Below, in pieces: positions 24,310 to 33,445 of a DNA stretch of 64,000 nt. The notes below the pieces were generated by a model, which saw only the letters and a program-made list of their open reading frames with translations, made no database searches and was not told where the DNA came from. A program made the translations under genes and the position numbers. This DNA comes from Dermatophilaceae bacterium Sec6.4 (GTDB lineage Bacteria > Actinomycetota > Actinomycetes > Actinomycetales > Dermatophilaceae). The stretch lies in the NCBI GenBank assembly GCA_039636865.1, contig CP144172.1:3348001-3412000 (forward strand), given 5' to 3'. Each line of letters starts with the position of its first letter. Position 1 is the first letter of the stretch.

Positions 24310-25958
24310 GTGCGAACCTTGTCACCAAAAACCTTGCTGGTGGCCACGCTCACCGCACCCTCTTCACGGCACTGGACCTGACCGTCGCACCCGGCGACGT
24401 GGTCGGAGTGGTCGGCGCCAATGGTGCCGGCAAGACCACTCTGCTGCGGATCCTCGCCGGCGATCTGGAGCCGCTGGAGGGAACCGTCTCCATGTCGAGC
24501 ACCGACGCCTTCGTGGGATGGCTCCCCCAGGAGCATGAACGGGTCGCCGGTGAAACGCTGGGCGGGTTCGTGGCCCGCCGTACCGGTGCCGCTGCCGCGA
24601 CCCTCGCGATGGAGGCTGCGGCCGCCGCGCTCGGCGCAGATCAGCCCTCCCGGTCTGCTGATGATGACTACGCAGAAAGCTTCGACCGGTGGATGGCCAG
24701 CGGTGCGCCCGACCTGGACGAGCGACTCCCCGCGATGCTCGCCGACCTCGGCCTGCAACTCGGCGCCGACGCACAGATGACGTCGCTGTCCGGCGGGCAG
24801 GCCGCCCGGGCGGCGCTGGCCTCGCTGATGCTCAGCCGGTTCGACCTCGTGATGCTCGATGAGCCGACCAACGACCTGGACCTGACCGGTCTGGAACGGC
24901 TGGAAACCTTCGTCCGCGAGCTGCGCTCCGGAATCGTGCTGGTCTCGCACGACCGCGAGTTCCTCTCCCGGGTCGTGACCCGGGTCGTCGAACTCGACCT
25001 GGCCCAGCGTCAGGTCGCCGTGTACGACGGCGGCTACGACGCATTCCTGGAGGAGCGGGCCATCGCGCGCCGGCACGCCCGGGAGGCCTACGAAGAATTC
25101 GCCGGCAAGAAGGCCGACCTCGTTGCCCGGGCCCGCACCCAACGGGAGTGGAGCTCCCAAGGCGTCCGCAACGCCATGAAGAAATCCCCCGACAACGACA
25201 AGATCCGTCGTAAGGCCCAAGCAGAATCGTCGGAGAAACAAGGCCAGAAGGTCCGACAGATGGAATCGCGGATCGCGCGCATGGACGAGGTCGAGGAACC
25301 GCGCAAGGAGTGGGCGTTGCAGTTCACGATCGCCGGCGCTCCGCGGTCCAGCACGGTCGTCGCAACACTCGACGAAGCCACGGCAACCCTCGGTGACTTC
25401 TCCCTGGGCCCGGTGACCCTGCAGGTCAGCGCCGGCGACCGGATCGGCGTGACCGGCCCCAACGGCGCAGGCAAATCAACACTGTTGCAACTGCTGCTCG
25501 GACGGTTCGAACCCTCGAGCGGGCGAGCCAGCGTGGGCGCCTCGGTCGCGGTCGGCGAGATCGACCAGGCGCGCACCGGCCTCGAGCAGGATCTACCGCT
25601 CGGCGACGCGTTCGAGGCGGCGATGCCCCAGATGGCATCCGGTGAGGTGCGGACGCTGCTCGCGAAGTTCGGCCTCAAGGCCGACCAGGTCACCAGCCGG
25701 GTCGCCAAGCTCTCCCCCGGCGAGCGCACCCGCGCCGCGATGGCCCTGCTTCAGGCCCGCGGGGTGAACCTCCTCGTACTGGACGAGCCCACCAACCATT
25801 TGGATCTACCGGCGATCGAACAGCTCGAAGAAGCACTCGACTCCTACGAAGGCGCCTTGTTGCTCGTCTCGCACGACCGGCGGCTGCTGAACAATGTCCG
25901 CCTCGACCAGCGCTGGCAGGTCGACGGCGGTCAGGTCACCGTGATCCAGGTGAGCTGA
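24306..25958 (+). CDS. ABC-F family ATP-binding protein (ribosome-associated)
   Basis: The protein has 550 residues with two ATP-binding domains and no membrane helices. Domain 1 has Walker A GANGAGKT (37-44), signature LSGGQAARAAL and Walker B VMLDEPTNDLD. Domain 2 has Walker A GPNGAGKS, a signature altered to LSPGERTRAAM and Walker B LVLDEPTNHLD. The highly charged linker between the domains includes a stretch rich in Lys, Arg and Glu (about residues 270-335). This is the ABC-F plan; these proteins act at the ribosomal E site in translation control or protection from antibiotics. GTG 24306 is chosen because family members begin here. It has no site of its own and overlaps the leader ORF. 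Confidence 0.85.
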   Translation: MSANLVTKNLAGGHAHRTLFTALDLTVAPGDVVGVVGANGAGKTTLLRILAGDLEPLEGTVSMSSTDAFVGWLPQEHERVAGETLGGFVARRTGAAAATLAMEAAAAALGADQPSRSADDDYAESFDRWMASGAPDLDERLPAMLADLGLQLGADAQMTSLSGGQAARAALASLMLSRFDLVMLDEPTNDLDLTGLERLETFVRELRSGIVLVSHDREFLSRVVTRVVELDLAQRQVAVYDGGYDAFLEERAIARRHAREAYEEFAGKKADLVARARTQREWSSQGVRNAMKKSPDNDKIRRKAQAESSEKQGQKVRQMESRIARMDEVEEPRKEWALQFTIAGAPRSSTVVATLDEATATLGDFSLGPVTLQVSAGDRIGVTGPNGAGKSTLLQLLLGRFEPSSGRASVGASVAVGEIDQARTGLEQDLPLGDAFEAAMPQMASGEVRTLLAKFGLKADQVTSRVAKLSPGERTRAAMALLQARGVNLLVLDEPTNHLDLPAIEQLEEALDSYEGALLLVSHDRRLLNNVRLDQRWQVDGGQVTVIQVS

Positions 25959-25967
25959 CCATCCGCC

Positions 25968-26879
25968 CTAGAAAACGGTCCAGTCGGAATAGGTCGTGAA
26001 CGCATCCAGCGCAGCCAGCCCGGCTGCTGAGTTGCCGGAGGCCCCGAGCGAGGGGCTCCACACGCAGGCGACGCCACGGTCGGGGATGACGGCCAGGATG
26101 CCGCCACCGACACCGCTCTTGGCCGGTAGTCCGACCCGGTAGGCGAAGTCGCCGGCCGAGTCGTAGGTGCCGCAGGTGAGCATGACGGCATTGATGCGCT
26201 TCGTCTGGCGGTCGGTCAGCAGCGTGGAACCGTCGGACAGTACGCCGTCGCGGGCCAGGAAGAGACCGGCGAGCGCCAACTCGCGGCAGCTCATCGACAA
26301 TGCGCACTGCGCAACGTACTGGTCGATCACATCCTCGACCGAACACTCCAGATTGCCGTAACTGGCGAGCAGATGCGCCAGCGCCGACGTGCGGTGCCCG
26401 GCCGCCAACTCCGAACGGGCCACCACCGGGTCGCTGCCGAGATCATCGCAGCCGCTCTCCCTGCGCATCAGGTCCAGCAACGCGCCGCTTGCGTCCCCGG
26501 TCAGCGCCTGCAGCCGGTCGGTCACCACGAGCGCACCCGCGTTGATGAACGGATTACGCGGACGTCCCGCCTCCTGATCCAGCAGGAGCAGCGAGTTGAA
26601 CGGGCCACCGGACGGTTCGCGCGAAACCCGCTCCCAGATGCGCTCCCCCTCTGCCGCGATCACGAGCGCAAGGGTGAAGACCTTACTGATGCTCTGCACC
26701 GAGAAGCGCACGTCTGTATCGCCGACGACGTGCACCTGACCGTCCAGAGAGGCCACCGCCATCCCGAACTGCATCGGGTCCACCGACGCCAGACTGGGTA
26801 TGTACTCGGCCAGCTTGCCGCGGCCTACCTCAGGCGCGGCGACCTCCTGCGCCCGCAGCAGCGCCTGGCTGATCTGCAC
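25968..26879 (-). CDS. glsA: glutaminase
   Basis: The protein has 303 residues, standard for the serine-dependent beta-lactamase-like glutaminase family. The catalytic Ser-x-x-Lys is in FSVQSISKVFTL (S63, K66). Other conserved stretches are NPFINAGALVV and VGLPAKSGVGGGILAVIP. It hydrolyses glutamine to glutamate and ammonia in the cytosol. The start is GTG 26879, one base after the guaA stop, so it is the last gene of the guaA transcript. GuaA itself uses glutamine, so the two may compete for or balance the glutamine pool. Confidence 0.9.
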   Translation of the reverse strand: MQISQALLRAQEVAAPEVGRGKLAEYIPSLASVDPMQFGMAVASLDGQVHVVGDTDVRFSVQSISKVFTLALVIAAEGERIWERVSREPSGGPFNSLLLLDQEAGRPRNPFINAGALVVTDRLQALTGDASGALLDLMRRESGCDDLGSDPVVARSELAAGHRTSALAHLLASYGNLECSVEDVIDQYVAQCALSMSCRELALAGLFLARDGVLSDGSTLLTDRQTKRINAVMLTCGTYDSAGDFAYRVGLPAKSGVGGGILAVIPDRGVACVWSPSLGASGNSAAGLAALDAFTTYSDWTVF

Positions 26880-26880
26880 G

Positions 26881-28458
26881 CTATTCCCACTCGATAGTGC
26901 CCGGCGGCTTGCTCGTCACATCCAGGACCACCCGGTTGACCTCACTCACCTCGTTGGTGATCCGGCCGGATATCTTGGCGAGCACCTCATACGGCAGTCG
27001 CGTCCAGTCGGCGGTCATCGCGTCTTCGGAGGACACCGGTCGCAACACGATGGGGTGACCGTAGGTGCGCCCGTCGCCCTGCACCCCGACCGAACGCACG
27101 TCTGCGAGCAGCACCACAGGGCACTGCCAGATGTCACGGTCCAAGCCGGCCGCGGTGAGTTCCTCACGGGCAATGGCGTCCGCGCGGCGCAGGATCGCCA
27201 GGTTGTCCGCGCTCACCGCACCGATGATGCGGATACCGAGACCCGGCCCGGGGAAGGGTTGGCGCCACACGATGCCCTCGGGAACGCCGAGCTCGAGCCC
27301 GACCTGGCGCACCTCGTCCTTGAAGAGGCTGCGCAGTGGCTCGATGAGCGAGAACTGCAGATCGTCGGGCAGCCCGCCGACGTTGTGGTGGGATTTGATG
27401 TTGGCCGCACCGGTGCCGCCGCCGGATTCCACGACGTCGGGGTAGAGCGTGCCCTGCACCAGGAATTTCACCGGATGCTCGTCTTCATCCGCCGACCCGA
27501 CGATGTCGCGCGCGGCCTGCTCGAAGCAGCGGATGAACTCGCGGCCGATGATCTTTCGCTTGGTCTCCGGGTCGGTCACTCCCGCGAGTGCGGTCAGAAA
27601 CTGTTCGGCGGCGTCCACGACGACCAGGTCGACACCGGTCGCGTCGACGAAGTCCTCGCGCACCTGCTGTGCTTCACCCTCGCGGAGCAATCCGTGGTCG
27701 ACGAAAACACAGGTCAGCTGATCGCCGATGGCTCGCTGCACCAACGCCGCAGCCACCGAGGAGTCCACTCCCCCGGACAGCCCGCAGATTGCACGGGCCG
27801 AACCGACCTGCTCTTTGACATTCGCGACCAGCTCGGTCGCCATGGCTTCTGCGGTCCAGTTCGGCGTCAGCTTCGCACCGCGCAGCAGGAAGTTCTCCAA
27901 CACCCGCTGACCGAAGGTCGAGTGCAGCACCTCGGGGTGCCACTGCACGCCGTACAAGGCCCGCTCATCGTCCTCGATCGCCGCGACTGCCGCCCCGGGG
28001 GTGACTGCTGTGACACGTACGCCCGATGGTGGGGAGGACACCGCGTCGCCGTGACTCATCCACACCGACTGCTCGTCCGGCTGCCCGTCGAAGAGCGTGC
28101 TCGTGGTGTCGGCGAGCTGAGCGATCGTCGCGCCGTACTCGCGCAGCCCGGTGTGCTCGACGTTCCCGCCCAGCGCCTGGACCATTGCCTGGAAGCCGTA
28201 ACAGATACCGAACACCGGAATGCCGGCTTCCAGCAGCGCACTGTCCAGACCGGGCGCGTTGTCGGCATACACCGAGGACGGCCCGCCGGATAGGATGATC
28301 GCGGCCGGTTTCCGCTCCAGGATCGCGGCCGCCGACATCGTGTGCGGCACGACCTCGCTGTAGAGCGAGGCCTCCCGCACCCGTCGGGCGATCAACTGGG
28401 CGTACTGGGCGCCGAAATCGACGACGAGGACAGGATTTTCCTGCAGGGGCGCGGTCAC
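26881..28458 (-). CDS. guaA: GMP synthase (glutamine-hydrolysing)
   Basis: The protein has 525 residues from GTG 28458; a longer frame to 28533 would overlap the DUF3817 gene. The class I glutamine amidotransferase domain has the cysteine nucleophile in [16 protein letters not shown] (near residue 82). The synthetase domain has the PP-loop [11 protein letters not shown] (near residue 236). The C-terminal dimer domain ends [20 protein letters not shown]. It converts XMP to GMP with ATP and glutamine. Together with guaB at 34594 it covers the two guanylate steps from IMP. It is preceded in the same direction by DUF3817 and SURF1 genes. Confidence 0.95.
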   Translation of the reverse strand: MTAPLQENPVLVVDFGAQYAQLIARRVREASLYSEVVPHTMSAAAILERKPAAIILSGGPSSVYADNAPGLDSALLEAGIPVFGICYGFQAMVQALGGNVEHTGLREYGATIAQLADTTSTLFDGQPDEQSVWMSHGDAVSSPPSGVRVTAVTPGAAVAAIEDDERALYGVQWHPEVLHSTFGQRVLENFLLRGAKLTPNWTAEAMATELVANVKEQVGSARAICGLSGGVDSSVAAALVQRAIGDQLTCVFVDHGLLREGEAQQVREDFVDATGVDLVVVDAAEQFLTALAGVTDPETKRKIIGREFIRCFEQAARDIVGSADEDEHPVKFLVQGTLYPDVVESGGGTGAANIKSHHNVGGLPDDLQFSLIEPLRSLFKDEVRQVGLELGVPEGIVWRQPFPGPGLGIRIIGAVSADNLAILRRADAIAREELTAAGLDRDIWQCPVVLLADVRSVGVQGDGRTYGHPIVLRPVSSEDAMTADWTRLPYEVLAKISGRITNEVSEVNRVVLDVTSKPPGTIEWE

Positions 28459-28468
28459 GCGGGCAAGA

Positions 28469-28870
28469 CTACGCAGCGGCAGCAGTCGAGGACGAACGCT
28501 CAGCGGCCAGGCCGGTGAGCTCACCTTCGACATTCGCGCTGACCTTGCGCTCGATGTAGAACGACAGGAACGGGATGCACCCGGCGAGGATGACCCCGAC
28601 CATCTTCAGCAGCCCCCACCGCATCTTGAACGACAGGTTCACCGTCGCGGCGATGTAGACGATGTAGACCAGGCCGTGCGGTTGCGGCCACCAGTCGAGC
28701 GCGCCGTTGTCGAAGGCGTACTTGAGGATGACCTGCGCGGTCAGCAGTAGTAGCCCGAGTCCGACAATCACCGCCATGATCTTGAAGAAGGTCAGCGCTT
28801 TGCGGGATTTGTCAGGATCGATCAGCGTCCTCCCGGCGGTGGCCGTCACCTGTGGGGTCTGCTCGCTCAC
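28469..28870 (-). CDS. DUF3817 membrane protein
   Basis: The protein has 133 residues with three hydrophobic segments ([37 protein letters not shown], and [20 protein letters not shown]). This is the layout of DUF3817, a family often found beside guaA in actinobacteria. The function is unknown. Its start overlaps the SURF1 stop in ATGA (28867-28870), and its stop lies 10 bp from the guaA start. Confidence 0.8.
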   Translation of the reverse strand: MSEQTPQVTATAGRTLIDPDKSRKALTFFKIMAVIVGLGLLLLTAQVILKYAFDNGALDWWPQPHGLVYIVYIAATVNLSFKMRWGLLKMVGVILAGCIPFLSFYIERKVSANVEGELTGLAAERSSSTAAAA

Positions 28871-29700
28871 TGCTGATCCTTCGTCTCGGCGAACGGCGAC
28901 GCAACAGCATCGTCGTGATCGTGCACGTGCTCATTCTCCCCGCTGCGCCTCAGCGCCAGCTGGGTGGCCCGCGTCAAGGCGTATTCGTCGCGCACCATGC
29001 GCACCCACACGTAGACCGCGAAGCATGCGAATGCCCACCATTGCAGGGCGTACCCGGCGTTCAGCAGGTGGAATCCGCCGCCGCCGGGCTGTGGCGGCGG
29101 GAACTTCTGGATCGGCGCAGCGGTCGCTGTCGGCGTCTCACTGGTCGCGAAGATGAACGAGTTGTAGACCGTGCCACCCCACGTATTGGCGAGTACGGCA
29201 AGGTTGATCGCCCCGATCTGCCCGGGCGGGTAAGGGGTCGCATCCGGTGACTCCCCAGGAGCCAACGCACCGTCGACGGTGACCTGACCGGTGCCGGTCA
29301 GGGGTGCCGGCACACCCTTCGGGTCAGTGACGAACCCGCGGATGACCCCTAGTCGTGCCCCGTTCGCGTCCAGTACCAGTGGCGTCAGCACCCAGAATCC
29401 GGGGACACCGTTCAGGGTGCGGCCCGCGACGATCTCCTGGCGGGAGGCGTCGTAATGGCCGGTCGCGCGCACCGGACGCAACGATCCGTCGCGGGGAAAA
29501 CTCTGGGCCGGTTGCATCGCGGCCGTGATCGACACCGTGGGACGGTCCTGCATCTGGGCGTTTGCGGCGCCGTGCCCGGCACTGCGGGCGACATCCAGCT
29601 GCCAGATCCCCAGGAAGATGAACGCAACCACCAGCGCCACCATCAGCGCGAACAGACCCATCAGCCGGGTCGTCAAGGCAGTGCGGAGCATATCTCCCAT
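28867..29700 (-). CDS. SURF1-family cytochrome oxidase assembly protein
   Basis: The protein has 277 residues. The N-terminal helix (LFALMVALVVAFIFLGIWQL) and a C-terminal helix (ALQWWAFACFAVYVWVRM) frame a periplasmic domain with GFWVLTPLVLDANG and a YNSFIFAT segment, as in SURF1. The family assists haem insertion into the aa3-type cytochrome c oxidase at the membrane. The C-terminal tail is His/Asp-rich (EHVHDHDDAV). An alternative start at MLRTAL three codons later is possible. It heads the SURF1-DUF3817-guaA-glsA series. Confidence 0.85.
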   Translation of the reverse strand: MGDMLRTALTTRLMGLFALMVALVVAFIFLGIWQLDVARSAGHGAANAQMQDRPTVSITAAMQPAQSFPRDGSLRPVRATGHYDASRQEIVAGRTLNGVPGFWVLTPLVLDANGARLGVIRGFVTDPKGVPAPLTGTGQVTVDGALAPGESPDATPYPPGQIGAINLAVLANTWGGTVYNSFIFATSETPTATAAPIQKFPPPQPGGGGFHLLNAGYALQWWAFACFAVYVWVRMVRDEYALTRATQLALRRSGENEHVHDHDDAVASPFAETKDQQ

Positions 29701-29821
29701 TGTGGCGCTGCCACCTGTGCCTTACCGACCGGGGCGCCGGTCGAGCCCCTCGCACGGTTGAGCAGGACCACGGAAAACCATTCGCGGGTGGAACCGGCCT
29801 CGATCTACGCTGAGGGACGCT

Positions 29822-31582
29822 ATGAAATCGCTGCCGTACGACGACCCGGGCACCCCCGACCTGCGCTCGCCGGATCGGTTCATTTTGTGGACCGCCCGTA
29901 TGCAGTGGCGCACGGTCACGCTCGGGGTGGCGTGCGGGATCGTCTGGATGCTGAGCCTCGCGCTGATGCCCGCCGTGATCAGCAGAGGCACCGACGCGGG
30001 TATCCGCGATCACGACCTGGGCGCGCTGCTCACCTGGTCTCTGGTCCTGATCGGTCTCGGCGTGCTCAGCGCCTGCGTCGGTACCCTGCGCCACCGGTTT
30101 GCCGTCCTCAACTGGTTGCAGGCCGCGTTCCGATGCATGCAACTGGTCGGTGAGCACGCGACCGATACCGGTGAGGCGCTGCCCCGGGCGATGCCGACCG
30201 GTCAGGTCGTCGCGAGCGCAGCCACCGACGCGGGCCGGTTCGCCCAGTCCTTCGATGTGTTCGCCCGGTTCGCCGGATCGATCGTCGCCTATCTCGTGGT
30301 CGCCGTCATTCTGCTGCGCAGCTCGATGCAACTCGGGCTGGTGGTGCTGCTCGGCGTCCCGATCCTGCTGGTGAGCCTCGCGGGTGTCATCCGACCCCTG
30401 CAGCGTCGCCAGGCCGATCAACGCGAGCAGTCCGGGAAACTGTCCGAGTTGGGTGCCGACACCGTCGTCGGACTGCGGGTACTGCGCGGGATCGGCGGCG
30501 AGGACACCTTCCGCCGCCGGTACGCCGAGCAGTCCCAACGGGTCCGCCGCGAGGGCGTGCGGGTCGCTGCACCGCAGTCGACCCTGGACTCGGCCCAGGT
30601 GCTGCTGCCGGGCCTGTTCATGGTGGTGGTGACCTGGCTCGGTGCCCGTGCCGTGCACGATGGCTCGCTGACACCCGGTCAGCTCGTGGCGTTCTACGGA
30701 TATTCCACCTTCCTGGTCATCCCGCTGTCCACGGCGACGGAGATGACCGGCAAATTCCTCGGCACCCGGGTCGCCGCCGACCGGATCATCAAGGTCCTGC
30801 AGATTCAGGGCGACCACCTCCGCTCAGAGCACCTCGGAGAGGCATCGACGACCCGCCGGCTGCCCGCCGGTCTGCAGCAGTTGGTGGATCCGGGGACCGG
30901 CGCGCAGTTCGCGCCCGGACTGCTGACCGCCGTGGTGTGTGATGTGCCCGCCGATGCCGCTGCACTGGCGGACCGGCTGGGCCGGTTCGGCCAGCCCGAC
31001 CCCTCCGAGACAGGGGTGGCCTTCGGCGGCGTACCGATAGGGCAGGTAGCCGTGGCCGAGGTGCGCTCGCGCATCGTGGTCTCGCAGATCGACCCGCACC
31101 TCTTCGCGGGAACGTTGCGCGATGAACTGGACCCCGCCGGCAGGAGCACCGCCGACCAGATCGCAGCGGCATTCAGCGCGGCAGACGCTCACGACGTACT
31201 GCTGGCCCTGGACGACGGCCTGGACTCTCGGGTGCAGGAGCGCGGCCGGTCCTTCTCCGGCGGTCAGCGACAACGCCTCGCCCTCGTGCGCGCCCTGTTG
31301 ACGAATGCGCAGACCCTCGTGCTCGTCGAGCCCACCAGCGCGGTGGACGCCCACACCGAGGCTCGTATCGCTGCCCGCCTGCACGACGCCCGCCACGGCC
31401 GCACGACCATCGTGATGGCGACCAGTCCGTTGCTGTTGGACCGGGCCGATCGGGTGCTGCTCCTGCAGGAGGGGCGGATCGCTGCGGTGGGCACCCACGC
31501 CGAGCTGAGCCGTGACAGTGCGGCCTACCGACGCGTCGTACTGCGTGGGGAGGAGGACGCCGATGAGCCTGCCCACCGCTGA
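29822..31582 (+). CDS. ABC exporter half with degenerate nucleotide-binding domain
   Basis: The protein has 586 residues: a six-helix type IV membrane domain, then an ATPase domain. The expected Walker A region (about residues 366-382) reads TAVVCDVPADAAALADRL and has no GxxGxGKS/T. Walker B is LVLVEPTSAVD (about 498-508), with valine for the conserved aspartate. The H-loop histidine is threonine (VMATSPLLL, about 531). The signature FSGGQRQRLAL (478-488) is intact, and so is the Q-loop (VVSQID). It can therefore supply the signature half of an ATP site but cannot bind ATP well itself. The partner gene overlaps its 3' end. Confidence 0.85.
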   Translation: MKSLPYDDPGTPDLRSPDRFILWTARMQWRTVTLGVACGIVWMLSLALMPAVISRGTDAGIRDHDLGALLTWSLVLIGLGVLSACVGTLRHRFAVLNWLQAAFRCMQLVGEHATDTGEALPRAMPTGQVVASAATDAGRFAQSFDVFARFAGSIVAYLVVAVILLRSSMQLGLVVLLGVPILLVSLAGVIRPLQRRQADQREQSGKLSELGADTVVGLRVLRGIGGEDTFRRRYAEQSQRVRREGVRVAAPQSTLDSAQVLLPGLFMVVVTWLGARAVHDGSLTPGQLVAFYGYSTFLVIPLSTATEMTGKFLGTRVAADRIIKVLQIQGDHLRSEHLGEASTTRRLPAGLQQLVDPGTGAQFAPGLLTAVVCDVPADAAALADRLGRFGQPDPSETGVAFGGVPIGQVAVAEVRSRIVVSQIDPHLFAGTLRDELDPAGRSTADQIAAAFSAADAHDVLLALDDGLDSRVQERGRSFSGGQRQRLALVRALLTNAQTLVLVEPTSAVDAHTEARIAARLHDARHGRTTIVMATSPLLLDRADRVLLLQEGRIAAVGTHAELSRDSAAYRRVVLRGEEDADEPAHR

Positions 31583-33338
31583 GAAGCCGACCACGACACC
31601 GGCGTCCACGTTGCCGATCGCGGACGGACAGACCGTTCGCCGGCATGCCGCGATGCTCATGCGCAGTCATCGACGCGCGCTGATCACGACCGTCACCCTG
31701 CATGCCCTCGCTGCAGTCGTCGGTCTGATCTCTCCGCGGCTCTTCGGCGAGCTGATCGGGCAGCTCTCGCACGGCATCGACAATGCGAGCATCGACCGCT
31801 TCGGGTTCGCTCTGCTGGCCGTTGTCGTGGTGCAGACCGTGCTGACCTGGTGGGCGCGGCGGTCGGCGTTCATCCTCGGTGAAACCGTCTTCGCAGATCT
31901 ACGCGAACGCTTCATCGACCGGGTGCTCGCGCTGCCGCTGTCCACCGTCGAAAGCGCGGGCACCGGGGAGTTGGTGTCACGTACCACCAACGACGTCGAC
32001 GCGCTGTCCTACGCCGTGCGGTTCGGGGTGCCGACGACGCTGGTGGCGGCGGTGACGTCGCTGCTGACCCTCGTCGCGGCGTTCCTGGTCAACCCGTTGG
32101 TCGCGCTCTCGTTGCTCGTGACCGCGCCGTTGTTGGCGTTGTCCACGAAGCGGTATCTGCGGTTCGCCGGTCCCGGTTATGCCCGCGAGCGCGCTTCCTA
32201 CGCCGTGACCAACGGCATGGTGACCGAGAATGTCGAAGGGGCTCGCACCATCGACGCGCTGTCCCTGCAGGGGGTGCGGCGCACGCGTCTGCACCAGGCG
32301 ATGCGCGGTATGTGGGATGCCGAGATCTACACGCTCAAGCTACGGATGTGGTGGTTCCCGGCCGTCGACCTCGGCGCGGTGCTGCCCGTGGGCATCAGCC
32401 TGCTGTGGGGCGGCTATCTCGTCGACCAGGGCCACGCGAGCCTCGGCCAGGTCATCACAATCGTGCTCTATGCCCTGGCCCTCGGTGACCCCGTCGATGA
32501 GCTGCTGACGTGGTTGGACGAGATCCAGGTCGGTACCAGCGCGTTGGCTCGCATCATCGGTATCGAGGCGTTGCCGCCGGATCGCACCGTGGGCGACGGG
32601 CAGCCGGTGGATTCGCATCTGGTGGCCAGCGCGGTGCGCTATTCCTACCGCAGCGGGCGCGAGGTGCTGCACGGCATCGACCTGGATCTGCAACCGGGTG
32701 AGCGCGTCGCGATCGTCGGACCATCCGGCGCGGGCAAGTCCACCCTCGGCAGATTGCTGGCCGGGATCGACGGACCTGGCTCGGGCAGCGTCACCGTGGG
32801 CACCGTTCCACTGGTCGAGTTACCGCTGGATGACCTGCGCGGTGAGGTCGCGCTGGTCACGCAGGAGCACCACGTCTTCGTGGGCACTCTGCGCGACAAC
32901 CTGGTACTCGCCGACCCCGGTGCGAGCGATGAGCAGCTCTGGTCGGCGCTGACCTCGGTCGATGCGCTGCCCTGGGCATCACAACTGCCCGACGGTCTGG
33001 ACAGCCGCATCGGACAGGGCGGTCAGACGCTGACCGACGCTGCAGCACAACAGCTTTCGCTGGCCCGTCTGGTACTCGCCGACCCGCACACACTGGTCTT
33101 GGACGAAGCCACCTCACTGCTGGATCCGCGAGCAGCACGCCACCTGGAGCGGTCGATGAACGCGGTGCTCGCGGGGCGCACGGTGGTCGCCATCGCGCAC
33201 CGGCTGCACACCGCGCATGACGCCGACCGCGTCGCGGTGGTCGAGGACGGCAGGATCAGCGAGATCGGATCGCACGCCGAGCTGGTCGCGGCCAACGGGG
33301 CCTACGCCGCGCTGTGGCGCACCTGGCACGACGAGTAG
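31563..33338 (+). CDS. ABC exporter half with intact Walker A but degenerate signature
   Basis: The protein has 591 residues from ATG 31563, with GGAGGAGG six bases upstream and a 20-bp overlap with the first half. The membrane domain is like its partner's. The ATPase domain has Walker A GPSGAGKST (about 386-394), Walker B LVLDEATSLLD (about 511) and the H-loop AHRLHT (about 545). The signature is degenerate: LTDAAAQQLSL in place of LSGGQ (about 490). It is therefore the exact complement of its partner. The pair should form a heterodimer with a single working ATP site. The transported substrate is unknown; peptides, lipids or drugs are all possible. Confidence 0.85.
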   Translation: MSLPTAEKPTTTPASTLPIADGQTVRRHAAMLMRSHRRALITTVTLHALAAVVGLISPRLFGELIGQLSHGIDNASIDRFGFALLAVVVVQTVLTWWARRSAFILGETVFADLRERFIDRVLALPLSTVESAGTGELVSRTTNDVDALSYAVRFGVPTTLVAAVTSLLTLVAAFLVNPLVALSLLVTAPLLALSTKRYLRFAGPGYARERASYAVTNGMVTENVEGARTIDALSLQGVRRTRLHQAMRGMWDAEIYTLKLRMWWFPAVDLGAVLPVGISLLWGGYLVDQGHASLGQVITIVLYALALGDPVDELLTWLDEIQVGTSALARIIGIEALPPDRTVGDGQPVDSHLVASAVRYSYRSGREVLHGIDLDLQPGERVAIVGPSGAGKSTLGRLLAGIDGPGSGSVTVGTVPLVELPLDDLRGEVALVTQEHHVFVGTLRDNLVLADPGASDEQLWSALTSVDALPWASQLPDGLDSRIGQGGQTLTDAAAQQLSLARLVLADPHTLVLDEATSLLDPRAARHLERSMNAVLAGRTVVAIAHRLHTAHDADRVAVVEDGRISEIGSHAELVAANGAYAALWRTWHDE

Positions 33339-33367
33339 GGACGAGCGCCTTGTTCGGCCGGGGTGGA

Positions 33368-33417
33368 CGGTTTGCGTCGGTGACCCTCGCTATTGCAAGG
33401 GTCACCGACGTAAACCG
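33368..33417. terminator. 20-bp-stem hairpin between convergent genes
   Basis: The arms 33368-33387 and 33398-33417 pair along 20 bp, with one G-U type mismatch (33374 with 33411) and a 10-base loop. It lies between the stop of the ABC exporter pair (33338) and the end of guaB3 (33446, minus), so it can serve both transcripts. The arm sequence contains GTTTGCGTCGGTGACC, which resembles the direct repeats at 38171 and 38222. Confidence 0.7.
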
Positions 33418-33445
33418 CACACCTACCGGCGTACTGCATCCCGGG

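Noticed and set aside
24114..25241. 375-codon minus-strand ORF opposite the ABC-F gene
   Set aside because: Shadow frame; the plus strand carries two complete ATP-binding domains.
26800..28293. 497-codon plus-strand ORF opposite guaA and glsA
   Set aside because: Antisense shadow of two certain genes, with His/Arg/Asp-rich composition and no motif.
29324..30817. 497-codon minus-strand ORF opposite the ABC exporter and SURF1
   Set aside because: Antisense shadow; composition is His/Gln/Arg-rich and unlike a protein family.
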